A stretch of DNA of 44,919 bases from Clostridium disporicum (GCF_001405015.1 NZ_CYZX01000018.1:27886-72804); one strand, 5' to 3'; positions 8,000-16,254 are shown, numbered from the stretch's first letter. The notes: generated by a model not told the origin, from the letters alone. Translations and numbers: made by a program.

Positions 8000-8542
8000 A
8001 TGTCAAGAGTAGGTAGATTACCAATAGCTATCCCTACTGGTGTAACTGTAACTGTTGCTGAAGGTAACGTAGTTACTGTTAAAGGACCAAAAGGTGAATT
8101 AGTTAAAACTATGGCTAAAGACATTAATATTGCAGTTGAAGACAACCAAGTTGTTGTAACTAGACCTAGCGATGTAAAAGAGCACAGAGCTCTTCATGGA
8201 TTAACTAGAGCATTAATCAACAACATGATTATAGGAGTTGAAAAGGGATTCCAAAAAACTCTAGAATTAGTTGGTGTTGGTTACAGAGCTCAATTACAAG
8301 GTAAAAACTTAGTAATGAACTTAGGATTCTCACATCCAGTTGAAATAAAAGCAGTTGAAGGGATAACTTTCGAAACTCCATCAGCTACTAAAGTTGTTAT
8401 ATCAGGTATAGATAAGCAAGTAGTTGGAGCTGTTGCAGCTGATATAAGAAAATGGAGAAAACCAGAACCATATAAGGGTAAAGGTATTAAGTTTGAAGGT
8501 GAAGTTATCAGACGTAAAGAAGGTAAGACTGGTAAGAAATAA
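8000..8542 (+). CDS. rplF: 50S ribosomal protein L6 (uL6)
   Basis: This 180-residue protein lies near the sarcin-ricin loop and factor-binding site. Two L6 repeats are visible; marks are MSRVGRLPIAIPTGV, VKGPKGEL, GVGYRAQLQGKNLVMNLGFSHPV and the C-terminal KPEPYKGKGIKF. It follows a 70-base AT-rich spacer and an AGGAGGTG site. Confidence 0.98.
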   Translation: MSRVGRLPIAIPTGVTVTVAEGNVVTVKGPKGELVKTMAKDINIAVEDNQVVVTRPSDVKEHRALHGLTRALINNMIIGVEKGFQKTLELVGVGYRAQLQGKNLVMNLGFSHPVEIKAVEGITFETPSATKVVISGIDKQVVGAVAADIRKWRKPEPYKGKGIKFEGEVIRRKEGKTGKK

Positions 8543-8560
8543 TAGAAAGGAGTGGACCGT

Positions 8561-8923
8561 ATGTTTAAAAAGGTAGACAAAAATTCAAATAGAGTAAAGC
8601 GTCACCTTAGAGTACGTAAGAAAGTTTCTGGTACTCCTGAAAGACCAAGACTTTCAGTATATAGAAGTGAAAAGAATATATACGCTCAAATAATAGATGA
8701 TGTAAATGCTGTTACTTTAGTATCTGCTTCAACTTTAGATAAGGATTTAAACTTAAAAGTTGGTGGAAACAAAGAAGCTGCAAAGCTTGTTGGTGAATTA
8801 ATCGCTAAGAGAGCTGTAGATAAGGGTATAACTGAAGTTGTATTTGACAGAGGTGGATACGTATATCACGGAAGAGTTCAAGTATTAGCAGATAGCGCTA
8901 GAGAAGCAGGCTTAAAATTCTAA
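8561..8923 (+). CDS. rplR: 50S ribosomal protein L18 (uL18)
   Basis: This 120-residue protein binds 5S rRNA with L5. It shows RVKRHLRVRKKVSGTPERPRLSVYRS, broken here by no gap, and the C-terminal VFDRGGYVYHGRV. The start is ATG 8561, 8 bases after AAAGGAG (8546-8552); an in-frame GTG at 8552 overlaps that site and is rejected. Confidence 0.96.
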   Translation: MFKKVDKNSNRVKRHLRVRKKVSGTPERPRLSVYRSEKNIYAQIIDDVNAVTLVSASTLDKDLNLKVGGNKEAAKLVGELIAKRAVDKGITEVVFDRGGYVYHGRVQVLADSAREAGLKF

Positions 8924-8943
8924 TAAAACAAGGAGGGAAATCA

Positions 8944-9441
8944 ATGAGAATCGATCCTAGCACACTAGACCTTAAGGAAAAGGTTGTTTTTATAAACAGA
9001 GTTACTAAGGTTGTTAAGGGTGGTAGAAACTTCAGATTCAGCGCTTTAGTTGTTGTTGGTGACGAAAACGGACACGTAGGCGTAGGAATGGGTAAGTCAA
9101 TCGAAATCCCAGAAGCAATTAAAAAAGGTATCGAAGACGCTAAGAAAAACATGGTTAGCGTTGCTATAGTTGGAACAACAGTTCCTCATGAAATATATGG
9201 TAAATTTGGAACTGGTAAAGTTCTAATAATGCCAGCTAAAGAAGGTACAGGAGTTATCGCTGGAGGTCCAGCAAGAGCTGTCCTTGAATTAGCAGGATTA
9301 AAGGACGTTAGAGCTAAGTCTTTAGGTTCAAACAATCCAAGAAACATGGTAAATGCTACAATCAATGGTTTAGCAAGCTTAAGAACAGCTGAAGATATAG
9401 CTAAGTTAAGAGGCAAAACTGTTGAGGAAATTTTAGGTTAG
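8944..9441 (+). CDS. rpsE: 30S ribosomal protein S5 (uS5)
   Basis: This 165-residue protein governs decoding accuracy and mRNA unwinding; spectinomycin-resistance changes map to its N-terminal loop in other species. Runs seen are EKVVFINRVTKVVKGGRNF, SALVVVGDENGHVGVGMGK and NPRNMVNATINGL. AAGGAGGG is just upstream. Confidence 0.98.
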   Translation: MRIDPSTLDLKEKVVFINRVTKVVKGGRNFRFSALVVVGDENGHVGVGMGKSIEIPEAIKKGIEDAKKNMVSVAIVGTTVPHEIYGKFGTGKVLIMPAKEGTGVIAGGPARAVLELAGLKDVRAKSLGSNNPRNMVNATINGLASLRTAEDIAKLRGKTVEEILG

Positions 9442-9453
9442 GAGGTATAAGCA

Positions 9454-9633
9454 ATGGCAAAGATAAAGGTTACTTTAGTTAAGAGCTTAATCGGAAGAAA
9501 GAAAGACCATATCGCTACTGCAAATGCCCTTGGTCTAAGAAAAATCAACAAGACTGTAGAGCATGAGGATACTCCTCAAATCAGAGGTATGATCAACAAA
9601 GTTGACTACTTATTAAAAGTAGAAGAAGTATAA
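9454..9633 (+). CDS. rpmD: 50S ribosomal protein L30 (uL30)
   Basis: This small gene encodes 59 residues. It starts at ATG 9454 (MAKIKVTLVKSLIGRKKDH) and ends at TAA 9631-9633. The family pattern is clear, with NALGLRKINKTVEHEDTPQIRGMI in order (LRKINKTV being the core). GGAGG at 9440-9444 precedes it, and it lies in its usual place between rpsE and rplO. Confidence 0.96.
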   Translation: MAKIKVTLVKSLIGRKKDHIATANALGLRKINKTVEHEDTPQIRGMINKVDYLLKVEEV

Positions 9634-9655
9634 GAACGAGGAGGTGCACTAAGAT

Positions 9656-10096
9656 ATGAAACTTCATGAATTAAAACCAGCAGCTGGAAGCAGAAAAGCT
9701 CCTAAAAGAGTTGGTAGAGGTACTGGTTCAGGTTTAGGAAGAAACGCTGGTAAAGGTGAAAAAGGACAAAACGCTAGATCAGGTGGTGGAGTAAGACCTG
9801 GTTTTGAAGGTGGTCAAATGCCTTTATACAGAAGACTTCCTAAGAGAGGATTCACAAATATCTTCGCTAAAAAGTACGTTTCTATCAACGTTGATAGATT
9901 AAACATATTTGAAAATGGTACAGAAGTAACTCCTGAATTATTATTAGAAACTAGAGTAATATCTAAGGTTCTAGACGGAGTTAAGATATTAGGTAACGGA
10001 ACTATAGAAAAAAGCTTAACTGTTAAGGGATGCAAATTCTCTAAACAAGCGGCAGAGAAAATCGAAGCAGCCGGAGGAAAAGTTGAGGTGATTTAA
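9656..10096 (+). CDS. rplO: 50S ribosomal protein L15 (uL15)
   Basis: This 146-residue late-assembly protein has a glycine-rich, extended N-terminal half (KRVGRGTGSGLGRNAGKG, SGGGVRPGFEGGQMPLYRRL) that threads through 23S rRNA, and a globular C-terminal half. It is separated from secY by one base; the secY ribosome-binding site lies inside the rplO 3' end. Confidence 0.98.
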   Translation: MKLHELKPAAGSRKAPKRVGRGTGSGLGRNAGKGEKGQNARSGGGVRPGFEGGQMPLYRRLPKRGFTNIFAKKYVSINVDRLNIFENGTEVTPELLLETRVISKVLDGVKILGNGTIEKSLTVKGCKFSKQAAEKIEAAGGKVEVI

Positions 10097-10097
10097 T

Positions 10098-11375
10098 ATG
10101 CTATCAACCCTACGTAATGCCTGGAAGGTTCCCGAATTAAGAAAGAAATTTTTATGGACGATATTTTTAGTAGCAATTTTCAGGATAGGGATACATATTC
10201 CTGTTCCTGGGATTGACACATCATATTTGACACAAGTAACTGAATCTGGAGGATTATTAAGTTTTTATAACTTAATATCAGGAGGAGCTTTAAAAAACTT
10301 TAGCATATTTGCTTTAGCAGTTTCTCCATATATTAATGCTTCAATCATAGTGCAATTACTAACAATTGCAATTCCTTCATTAGAACAACTTTCTAAAGAA
10401 GGTGAAGAAGGTAGAAAGAAGATACAAAGTATTACAAGATACTTATCAATAGGAATAGGATTCGTTTTAGCAATGGGAATATTCACTATGATATCTTCTC
10501 AAGGAGCTGCTACAGGATTAAATACAGCTGAAAAAGCAGTAGTATTAATTTCTTTAGTAGTTGGTTCTACATTCTGTATGTGGCTTGGAGACCAAATAAC
10601 TCAAAGAGGATTCGGTAACGGGGTATCAATATTAATATTTGTCAATATCGTATCTCAATTACCAATGACTTTAATGTCATTATTTACATTAAAGGAAGCT
10701 GGTCAAGTAGGAATAGTAGAAATTACCATATTCTTAGTAGCTGTAGTTGCACTACTAGCAATAAGTATTTTCTTCTCATTAGCAGAGAGAAGAGTGCCTG
10801 TTCAATATGCTGGTAAAGCTGTTGGAAGCAAGGTTATGAAAGGTCAATCTACACATATTCCACTAAGTATAATAGGATCAGCGGTTATTGCTATAATCTT
10901 TGCAATGTCAGTAATGATGTTCCCTGAGACAATAGCTAATTTCTTCCCTGGTAAGAGTTGGTCAACATGGATTTTACATAGTCCATATAGTATATTCAAT
11001 AAAGAAACATGGATGTACCCAGTATTCTATGCTGCGTTCACTATATTCTTTACTTGGTTCTATACTCAAATCACTTTTAAACCAGATGAAATGGCTGAAA
11101 ATCTTCATAAATCTGCAGGATTTATTCCAGGTGTTAGACCAGGAGCTCCAACAGAGAAGTATTTTGAAAAGTTACTTACTAAAGTATCTTTAATCGGAGG
11201 AGTATTTGCAGCGGTTTTAGCAGTATTACCAACAATAGTTAATAATTATACAGCATTCAAAGGAATTCAATTCGGTGGAACATCTGTATTAATTTTAATC
11301 GGAGTTGGATTAGATTTTTCTAGACAACTTGATTCACAATTAGTAATGAGACACTATCAAGGATTCTTAAAATAG
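10098..11375 (+). CDS. secY: Protein translocase subunit SecY
   Basis: SecY is the 10-helix channel of the Sec translocon; SecA pushes secretory proteins through it and the ribosome docks on it. The protein has 425 residues, normal for the family. Signatures seen are FRIGIHIPVPGID in helix 1, the plug-region SGG motifs with LISGGALKNFSIFALAVSPYI (in pieces), GNGVSILIF and, in the cytoplasmic loops, FFSLAERRVPVQYA and PGVRPG. GAGGTGATTTAAT lies before ATG 10098, in the end of rplO. The position between rplO and adk is standard. Confidence 0.98.
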   Translation: MLSTLRNAWKVPELRKKFLWTIFLVAIFRIGIHIPVPGIDTSYLTQVTESGGLLSFYNLISGGALKNFSIFALAVSPYINASIIVQLLTIAIPSLEQLSKEGEEGRKKIQSITRYLSIGIGFVLAMGIFTMISSQGAATGLNTAEKAVVLISLVVGSTFCMWLGDQITQRGFGNGVSILIFVNIVSQLPMTLMSLFTLKEAGQVGIVEITIFLVAVVALLAISIFFSLAERRVPVQYAGKAVGSKVMKGQSTHIPLSIIGSAVIAIIFAMSVMMFPETIANFFPGKSWSTWILHSPYSIFNKETWMYPVFYAAFTIFFTWFYTQITFKPDEMAENLHKSAGFIPGVRPGAPTEKYFEKLLTKVSLIGGVFAAVLAVLPTIVNNYTAFKGIQFGGTSVLILIGVGLDFSRQLDSQLVMRHYQGFLK

Positions 11376-11397
11376 ATTAATAATGGAGATGATGCCC

Positions 11398-12048
11398 GTG
11401 AAGATAGTATTATTAGGTCCTCCTGGGGCTGGAAAAGGAACACAGGCAAAATCAATTAGTAATAGATATTCTATACCACATATTTCTACTGGGGATATCT
11501 TTAGAAAGAATATTTCTGAAGGAACCCCTCTAGGAATAGAAGCAAAGAGTTACATGGATAAAGGTCAGTTAGTTCCAGATGAAGTAACTATTAATATGGT
11601 TAAGGATAGACTTACTTGGGAAGACTGTAAAAATGGATATCTATTAGATGGTTTTCCAAGAACTGTTGCTCAAGCTGAAGCCCTAGAAGGATTTTTAGCA
11701 GATAGAAATGAAAAGTTAGATACAGCTCTTTCAATAGAAGTACCTAGCAGTTTCATTCTTGAAAGAATGACAGGAAGAAGAGTATGTCCATCATGTGGAG
11801 CTAGTTATCATGTAAAATTCAATCCACCTACTAAAGATGGTGTGTGCGACGTTTGCGGAAGTGATATAGTACAAAGAAAAGATGATACTGAAGAGACAGT
11901 TAGTGAAAGACTAGAGGTCTACGAAAGACAAACACAACCACTGATTGATTTTTATAATAATAAAAACTTATTATCAACAGTAGATGGAACTAAAGCTATA
12001 AACGAAGTTTTTGAAAGTATCTGTAGCATATTAGGAAGTGTTAATTAA
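11398..12048 (+). CDS. adk: Adenylate kinase (zinc LID form)
   Basis: The enzyme catalyses AMP + ATP to 2 ADP in the cytoplasm. The product has 216 residues from GTG 11398, which is 9 bases after GGAG; an in-frame ATG at 11383 lies upstream of that site and is rejected. The P-loop is GPPGAGKGT (residues 7-15), the AMP site includes STGDIFR and LLDGFPRT, and the LID has a zinc site of C130/C133/C150/C153, typical of Gram-positive enzymes. The stop overlaps the map start (TAATG). Confidence 0.97.
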   Translation: MKIVLLGPPGAGKGTQAKSISNRYSIPHISTGDIFRKNISEGTPLGIEAKSYMDKGQLVPDEVTINMVKDRLTWEDCKNGYLLDGFPRTVAQAEALEGFLADRNEKLDTALSIEVPSSFILERMTGRRVCPSCGASYHVKFNPPTKDGVCDVCGSDIVQRKDDTEETVSERLEVYERQTQPLIDFYNNKNLLSTVDGTKAINEVFESICSILGSVN

Positions 12049-12797
12049 TGATAATTATTAAGACTGAAAAAGAAATTGACCTAATGAGACAGGCAGGAAA
12101 AATCGTTGCTGAAACTTTATTACTTGTTGAAAAAGAGGTTAAACCAGGAGTAACTACTGCTGAACTGGATAGAATAGCAGAAGAATTTATAACTAAGCAT
12201 GGGGCAAAACCTTCATTTAAAGGGCTCTATGGATTTCCTGCTTCACTATGTATATCAGTTAATGAGCAAGTAGTTCATGGAATACCAGGAGGTTATGTAT
12301 TAAAAGAAGGAGATATTATCAGCGTTGACTGTGGAGCAGAAATAAATGGCTTCCATGGTGATGCAGCAAGAACTTTTGCTGTTGGTGAAATTTCTGAAGA
12401 AGCAAGAAGGCTTATAACTGTAACTGAAGAATCATTCTTCAAGGGAGTTGAAGCTGCTATCGTTGGAAACAGACTATCTGATATTTCTCATAATATACAG
12501 AATCATATAGAGGCTAATGGTTTTTCAGTTGTAAGAGATTTCGTAGGTCATGGAATAGGAAAGACAGTTCATGAAGATCCTGAAGTTCCTAACTTTGGTA
12601 GACCTGGCCGTGGTCCCAAGTTAGTTGCTGGTATGGCACTAGCTATAGAGCCTATGGTTAACATGGGAACATATAGAGTGAAAACCGCAGGTGATGACTG
12701 GACAGTTGTTACTGCAGATAAGAGCTTATCAGCTCACTACGAAAACACTGTTGTAATTTTACCAGATGGGCCGGAAATATTGACACTAATTAAATAA
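12048..12797 (+). CDS. map: Methionine aminopeptidase, type I
   Basis: The enzyme removes the N-terminal methionine from new proteins. It has 249 residues with the five metal ligands at D94 and D105 (SVDCGAEINGFHGDAARTF), H168 (FVGHGIGKTVHE), E201 (AIEPMV) and E232 (YENTVVI), plus the catalytic-site H77 (VVHGIPG). Translation is coupled to adk by a one-base overlap. The short N-terminus is typical of type Ia enzymes. Confidence 0.97.
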   Translation: MIIIKTEKEIDLMRQAGKIVAETLLLVEKEVKPGVTTAELDRIAEEFITKHGAKPSFKGLYGFPASLCISVNEQVVHGIPGGYVLKEGDIISVDCGAEINGFHGDAARTFAVGEISEEARRLITVTEESFFKGVEAAIVGNRLSDISHNIQNHIEANGFSVVRDFVGHGIGKTVHEDPEVPNFGRPGRGPKLVAGMALAIEPMVNMGTYRVKTAGDDWTVVTADKSLSAHYENTVVILPDGPEILTLIK

Positions 12798-12878
12798 GTG
12801 TTGCTTAGTTATAAATTCGCATGATACCAAAAGGTGGCTTGTAGATTTATGACTAAGGTAATCATCGAGGTGAAAAAT

Positions 12879-13160
12879 TTGCAAAACAATGACTTAATTG
12901 GAAAAGTTGTTCTTTCAACATGTGGAAGAGATAAGGATCATTATTATGTTATTGTTAAAAAATTAAATGATGATTATTACCTTCTTAGTAACGGAAGGAC
13001 TAAAACTATTCAGATGCCGAAGAAGAAAAAACTAAAACATTTTATTGTTTTAGAAGATGTAAATGATGAGATTAAAGCATCAATTATATCTCAACATAGA
13101 GGTGCTGATTTAAAGATTAAAAAATTTCTAAAAGAAAAAGGCATTGTTAAGGAGGGTTGA
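12879..13160 (+). CDS. KOW-domain RNA-binding protein (L14e-like), function unknown
   Basis: This small basic protein is commonly found between map and infA in clostridia. From TTG 12879 it has 93 residues (MQNNDLIGKVVLSTCGRDK). The N-terminal part fits a KOW fold (LIGKVV, YYVIVKKL), a middle lysine run (PKKKKLKH) suits RNA contact, and the C-terminus is helical. I favour TTG 12879, 6 bases after GAGGTG; ATG 12849 after AAGGTGG is an alternative giving 10 more residues. Its end contains the infA ribosome-binding site. A role in ribosome assembly or translation is inferred from neighbours only. Confidence 0.8.
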   Translation: MQNNDLIGKVVLSTCGRDKDHYYVIVKKLNDDYYLLSNGRTKTIQMPKKKKLKHFIVLEDVNDEIKASIISQHRGADLKIKKFLKEKGIVKEG

Positions 13161-13167
13161 TTACCTT

Positions 13168-13386
13168 ATGTCAAAAGATGATGTAATAGAAATGCAAGGT
13201 GTAGTTTTAGAAGCTTTACCTAATGCAATGTTCCAAGTTGAGTTAGAGAGTGGTCATAAGATTCTAGCTCATATCTCAGGAAAGTTAAGAATGAACTTCA
13301 TAAGAATTCTACCTGGAGATAAGGTTACTATAGAACTTTCTCCATATGACCTAACAAGAGGAAGAATTACTTGGAGAGCTAAATAA
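13168..13386 (+). CDS. infA: Translation initiation factor IF-1
   Basis: This 72-residue OB-fold factor occupies the ribosomal A site during initiation with IF-2 and IF-3. The sequence opens MSKDDVIEMQGVVLEALPNA and has GHKILAHISGKLRMNFIRIL and SPYDLTRGRITWR. The start is ATG 13168, after AAGGAGGG at 13149-13156; an in-frame TTG at 13144 precedes that site and is rejected. Confidence 0.97.
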   Translation: MSKDDVIEMQGVVLEALPNAMFQVELESGHKILAHISGKLRMNFIRILPGDKVTIELSPYDLTRGRITWRAK

Positions 13387-13388
13387 AT

Positions 13389-13408
13389 TAAACCAATTAA
13401 TTGGTTTA
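13389..13408 (+). repeat. 20-base perfect palindrome between infA and rpmJ
   Basis: TAAACCAATT (13389-13398) is followed by its exact complement AATTGGTTTA (13399-13408). No T tract follows and rpmJ continues the operon, so it is more likely an mRNA hairpin than a terminator. Confidence 0.55.
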
Positions 13409-13433
13409 CCATAAATAACAAGGAGGGTTAGCG

Positions 13434-13547
13434 ATGAAAGTAAGACCATCAGTTAAGCCTATTTGCGAAAAGTGCAAGATTATAAGAAGAAAAGGAAAAG
13501 TAATGGTTATCTGTGAAAATCCAAAGCACAAGCAAAAACAAGGCTAA
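13434..13547 (+). CDS. rpmJ: 50S ribosomal protein L36 (bL36), zinc form
   Basis: This 37-residue protein starts at ATG 13434 (MKVRPSVKPICEKCKIIRRK) and stops at TAA 13545-13547. The zinc ligands C11, C14, C27 and H32 are all present. AAGGAGGG lies upstream. It is the last gene of the S10-spc unit; no terminator follows, but a new promoter starts 44 bases later. Confidence 0.96.
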   Translation: MKVRPSVKPICEKCKIIRRKGKVMVICENPKHKQKQG

Positions 13548-13590
13548 TATAATTAAGTATTAGACATATGTATTTACAAATATTAATATA

Positions 13591-13619
13591 TTGACTTTTT
13601 ACTGAAATTTCAATATTAT
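13591..13619 (+). promoter_or_regulatory. Sigma-A promoter of the alpha operon
   Basis: TTGACT at 13591-13596 and TATTAT at 13614-13619 are 17 bases apart. Transcription would begin near 13626. The alpha operon can thus be expressed independently of read-through from rpmJ. Confidence 0.8.
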
Positions 13620-13625
13620 TATATA

Positions 13626-13754
13626 GGCGTTAAATTAGATGAAAATAGTTTTTAGGTACGGCTGACAATAGGAATTTTCCTATTGACCTAAAAATTTATT
13701 ATAAATAAAACAAGCAAATATAAATGCATTTCAATTATCAGGAGGTGTAAATTA
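13626..13754 (+). promoter_or_regulatory. Leader with bulged two-stage hairpin before rpsM
   Basis: A 9-bp outer stem (TTTTTAGGT 13649-13657 with ACCTAAAAA 13686-13694) encloses an 8-base bulge on the 5' side only (ACGGCTGA, 13658-13665) and an 8-bp inner stem (CAATAGGA 13666-13673 with TCCTATTG 13678-13685, loop ATTT). There is no U tract after it. The shape is like a ribosomal-protein-binding leader. In E. coli S4 represses the alpha operon by binding the rpsM leader, and rpsD (S4) is the third gene here, so S4 is the natural candidate ligand (inference). Confidence 0.65.
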
Positions 13755-14120
13755 ATGGCAAGAATAGCAGGTGTTGACCTACCAAGAGAAAAAAGAGTTG
13801 AGATAGGTCTAACATATATATATGGAATAGGTTTATCAACTTCACAAAAGATTTTAGCTACTACTGGAATCAATCCAGACACTAGAGTTAAGGATCTTAC
13901 TGAAGATGAAGTAAATGAAATCAGAAACTACATTAAAGACTTATTAGTTGAAGGTGACTTAAGAAGAGATGTTGCTTTAAACATTAAGAGATTAGTAGAA
14001 ATCGGTTGTTATAGAGGGATTAGACATAGAAAAGGTCTTCCAGTTAGAGGACAAAAAACTAAGACTAATGCTAGAACTAGAAAAGGTCCTAAGAAGACTA
14101 TCGCAAACAAGAAGAAGTAA
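13755..14120 (+). CDS. rpsM: 30S ribosomal protein S13 (uS13)
   Basis: This 121-residue protein of the 30S head bridges to the 50S and contacts P-site tRNA with its basic tail. Marks are MARIAGVDLPREKRVEIGLTY, here split by no insertion, IGLSTSQKIL, and YRGIRHRKGLPVRGQ followed by a lysine-rich tail. AGGAGGTG lies upstream of ATG 13755. It is the first gene of the alpha operon. Confidence 0.98.
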   Translation: MARIAGVDLPREKRVEIGLTYIYGIGLSTSQKILATTGINPDTRVKDLTEDEVNEIRNYIKDLLVEGDLRRDVALNIKRLVEIGCYRGIRHRKGLPVRGQKTKTNARTRKGPKKTIANKKK

Positions 14121-14135
14121 TAAGGAGGGAAACAC

Positions 14136-14531
14136 ATGGCAGCTAAACAAGTCAAGAAGACTAGAAGAAGAAAAGAAAGAAAGAATGTTGAGCACGGTGC
14201 TGCACACATTCAATCTACTTTCAATAACTCAATAGTTACTTTAACTGATGCAGCTGGAAATGCTTTATCATGGTCAAGTGCTGGTGCATTAGGATTCAGA
14301 GGATCAAGAAAGAGCACTCCTTTCGCAGCACAAATGGCAGCAGAAACTGCAGCTAAAGCAGCTATGGAACACGGTTTAAAGAGTATAGAAGTATACGTAA
14401 AGGGACCAGGTTCAGGTAGAGAAGCAGCTATAAGATCATTACAAGCTGCTGGATTAGAAGTAACTTTAATTAAAGATGTTACTCCAATTCCACACAACGG
14501 ATGTAGACCACCAAAAAGAAGAAGAGTCTAG
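14136..14531 (+). CDS. rpsK: 30S ribosomal protein S11 (uS11)
   Basis: This 131-residue platform protein helps select tRNA and shapes the E site. Typical runs are GAAHIQSTFNNSIVT, SAGALGFRGSRKSTPFAAQ, VKGPGSGREAAIRSL and the C-terminal HNGCRPPKRRRV. TAAGGAGGG lies 8 bases before the ATG. Confidence 0.98.
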   Translation: MAAKQVKKTRRRKERKNVEHGAAHIQSTFNNSIVTLTDAAGNALSWSSAGALGFRGSRKSTPFAAQMAAETAAKAAMEHGLKSIEVYVKGPGSGREAAIRSLQAAGLEVTLIKDVTPIPHNGCRPPKRRRV

Positions 14532-14563
14532 TTATTATATAAATTCAACAGGAGGTGTAACGA

Positions 14564-15184
14564 ATGGCAAGATATACTGGAGCTACATGTAGATTATGTA
14601 GAAGAGAAGGTCAAAAGCTATTCCTTAAGGGAGATAGATGTTATACAGATAAATGTGCTTTCGTAAGAAGAAGCTATGCACCAGGACAACATGGCGCAGC
14701 TAAGAAGAAGATGTCAAACTACGGAGTACAATTAAGAGAAAAGCAAAAAGCTAGAAGAATATACGGAGTTTTAGAAAGCCAATTCAGAACATATTATGAA
14801 AAGGCTGATCACATGAAAGGTATCACAGGTGAAAACTTACTTAAGTTACTAGAAATGAGATTAGATAACGTTGTTTACAGATTAGGATATGGTGCTTCAA
14901 GAAACGAAGCTAGACAATTAGTTACTCATGGACATTTCTTAGTAAATGGTAAGAAGGTAGATATCCCTTCATACAGAGTTTCAGTAAATGACGTAATTGC
15001 TGTTTGCGAAAAGAGCAGAGGAACTGAAAAGTTCAAGACATTTGTTGAAAATCCAAAGACATTACCAAAATGGTTAGAAGCTAACGTTGAAAACTATGAA
15101 GGTAAAGTAGTTGCTGAACCAGCTAGAGAAGACATTGACGTACCAGTTAACGAAACTCTAATCGTTGAGTTATACAGCAAATAA
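14564..15184 (+). CDS. rpsD: 30S ribosomal protein S4 (uS4), zinc form
   Basis: This 206-residue protein initiates 16S 5'-domain assembly and controls fidelity. The N-terminus MARYTGATCRLCRREG holds a four-cysteine zinc site (C9, C12, C26, C31), the so-called C+ form. The S4 RNA-binding domain follows (LEMRLDNVVYRLGYGASRNE in pieces, ARQLVTHGHFLVNG). In Bacillus rpsD is a separate gene; here it is inside the alpha operon, as usual in clostridia. It may be the autoregulator of the operon (inference). Confidence 0.98.
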   Translation: MARYTGATCRLCRREGQKLFLKGDRCYTDKCAFVRRSYAPGQHGAAKKKMSNYGVQLREKQKARRIYGVLESQFRTYYEKADHMKGITGENLLKLLEMRLDNVVYRLGYGASRNEARQLVTHGHFLVNGKKVDIPSYRVSVNDVIAVCEKSRGTEKFKTFVENPKTLPKWLEANVENYEGKVVAEPAREDIDVPVNETLIVELYSK

Positions 15185-15191
15185 TAAATTA

Positions 15192-15213
15192 ATATTTGTT
15201 TTAAAACGAATAT
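15192..15213 (+). repeat. Imperfect palindrome in the rpsD-rpoA spacer
   Basis: ATATTTGTTTT (15192-15202) pairs with AAAACGAATAT (15203-15213) except for one G-T wobble. It starts 8 bases after the rpsD stop, in a 102-base spacer before rpoA. No T tract follows; it is probably an intercistronic mRNA hairpin. Confidence 0.45.
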
Positions 15214-15286
15214 ATCTTAGATTTAAGTATGGAATCAGTTGCCCTCGTAATAAGGTTGCCATTTTAAATATAAGGAGGGTTTGTAC

Positions 15287-16234
15287 ATGTTAGAAATAGA
15301 AAAGCCAATAATCGAGTGTATAGAATCGAATGAAGATGGTACTTACGGTAAGTATGTAGTAGAACCACTTGAAAGAGGTTACGGTATAACACTTGGAAAT
15401 GCTATGAGAAGAATACTTTTATCATCACTTCCAGGTGTGGCTACTACATCAGTTAAAATTGACGGAGTATTACATGAATTCTCAACTGTACAAGGTGTTA
15501 AAGAAGATGTTACTGAGTTAATCTTAAACATTAAATCTTTAGCATTAACAATGGAAGGTGAAGGTCCAAAGACTATCTACATAGATGCTCAAGGACCTGG
15601 AGTAGTAACAGGTGCAGATATAAAAACAGATGGAGACGTTGAGGTTGTAAACAAAGACCTACATATTGCAACTTTAGACGATAACGGAAAGTTATATATG
15701 GAGTTAACTGTTAACAGAGGTAGAGGATACGTTACTCAAAATAAAAATAAGAGTGATGAACTTCCTTTATCAGCAATAGCTGTTGATTCTATATACACTC
15801 CAGTAAAAAGAGTTAACTTCACTGTAGAAAATACAAGAGTTGGTCAAATTACTGACTACGATAAGTTAACTTTAGAAATCTGGACTAATGGAACTATTAA
15901 GATTGATGAAGCTATAAGTTTATCAGCTAAGATTTTAATTGAGCACTTTAAGTTATTCATGTCTTTAGGAGTAGCTACTAACGACGTTGAAATTATGATA
16001 GAAAAAGAAGAAGACAAAAAGGAAAAAGTCCTAGAAATGACAGTTGAAGAACTAGATCTTTCAGTTAGATCATATAACTGTTTAAAGAGAGCTGGTATCA
16101 ACACTGTTCAAGAATTAGCTAACAAATCAATGGACGACATGATGAAAGTTAGAAATCTAGGAAAGAAATCCTTAGAAGAAGTTGAAAGAAAGCTTAAGGA
16201 ATTAGGCTTAAGCTTAAAACTAAGCGACGAGTAG
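15287..16234 (+). CDS. rpoA: DNA-directed RNA polymerase alpha subunit
   Basis: Alpha dimerises to nucleate RNA polymerase assembly; its C-terminal domain binds UP elements and activators. The product has 315 residues from ATG 15287, 7 bases after AAGGAGGG; a TTG at 15281 is too close to that site. N-terminal domain marks are FVVEPLERGYGITLGNA-like text (here KYVVEPLERGYGITLGNAMR) and HEFSTVQGVKEDVTE; the C-terminal domain has ELDLSVRSYNCLKRAGI and the helix-hairpin-helix run MMKVRNLGKKSLEEV. Confidence 0.98.
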   Translation: MLEIEKPIIECIESNEDGTYGKYVVEPLERGYGITLGNAMRRILLSSLPGVATTSVKIDGVLHEFSTVQGVKEDVTELILNIKSLALTMEGEGPKTIYIDAQGPGVVTGADIKTDGDVEVVNKDLHIATLDDNGKLYMELTVNRGRGYVTQNKNKSDELPLSAIAVDSIYTPVKRVNFTVENTRVGQITDYDKLTLEIWTNGTIKIDEAISLSAKILIEHFKLFMSLGVATNDVEIMIEKEEDKKEKVLEMTVEELDLSVRSYNCLKRAGINTVQELANKSMDDMMKVRNLGKKSLEEVERKLKELGLSLKLSDE

Positions 16235-16254
16235 TAAGTAAGGAGGTAAATTCC

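Noticed and set aside
12834..12878. Longer N-terminus for the KOW-domain protein from GTG 12834
   Set aside because: The GTG overlaps the AAGGTGG site that would have to serve it; TTG 12879 or ATG 12849 are better supported.
14009..14213. Two overlapping minus-strand frames opposite rpsM-rpsK
   Set aside because: Both are rich in Leu, Ser, Phe and Cys, as expected for the antisense of a Lys/Arg-rich gene, and lack start signals.
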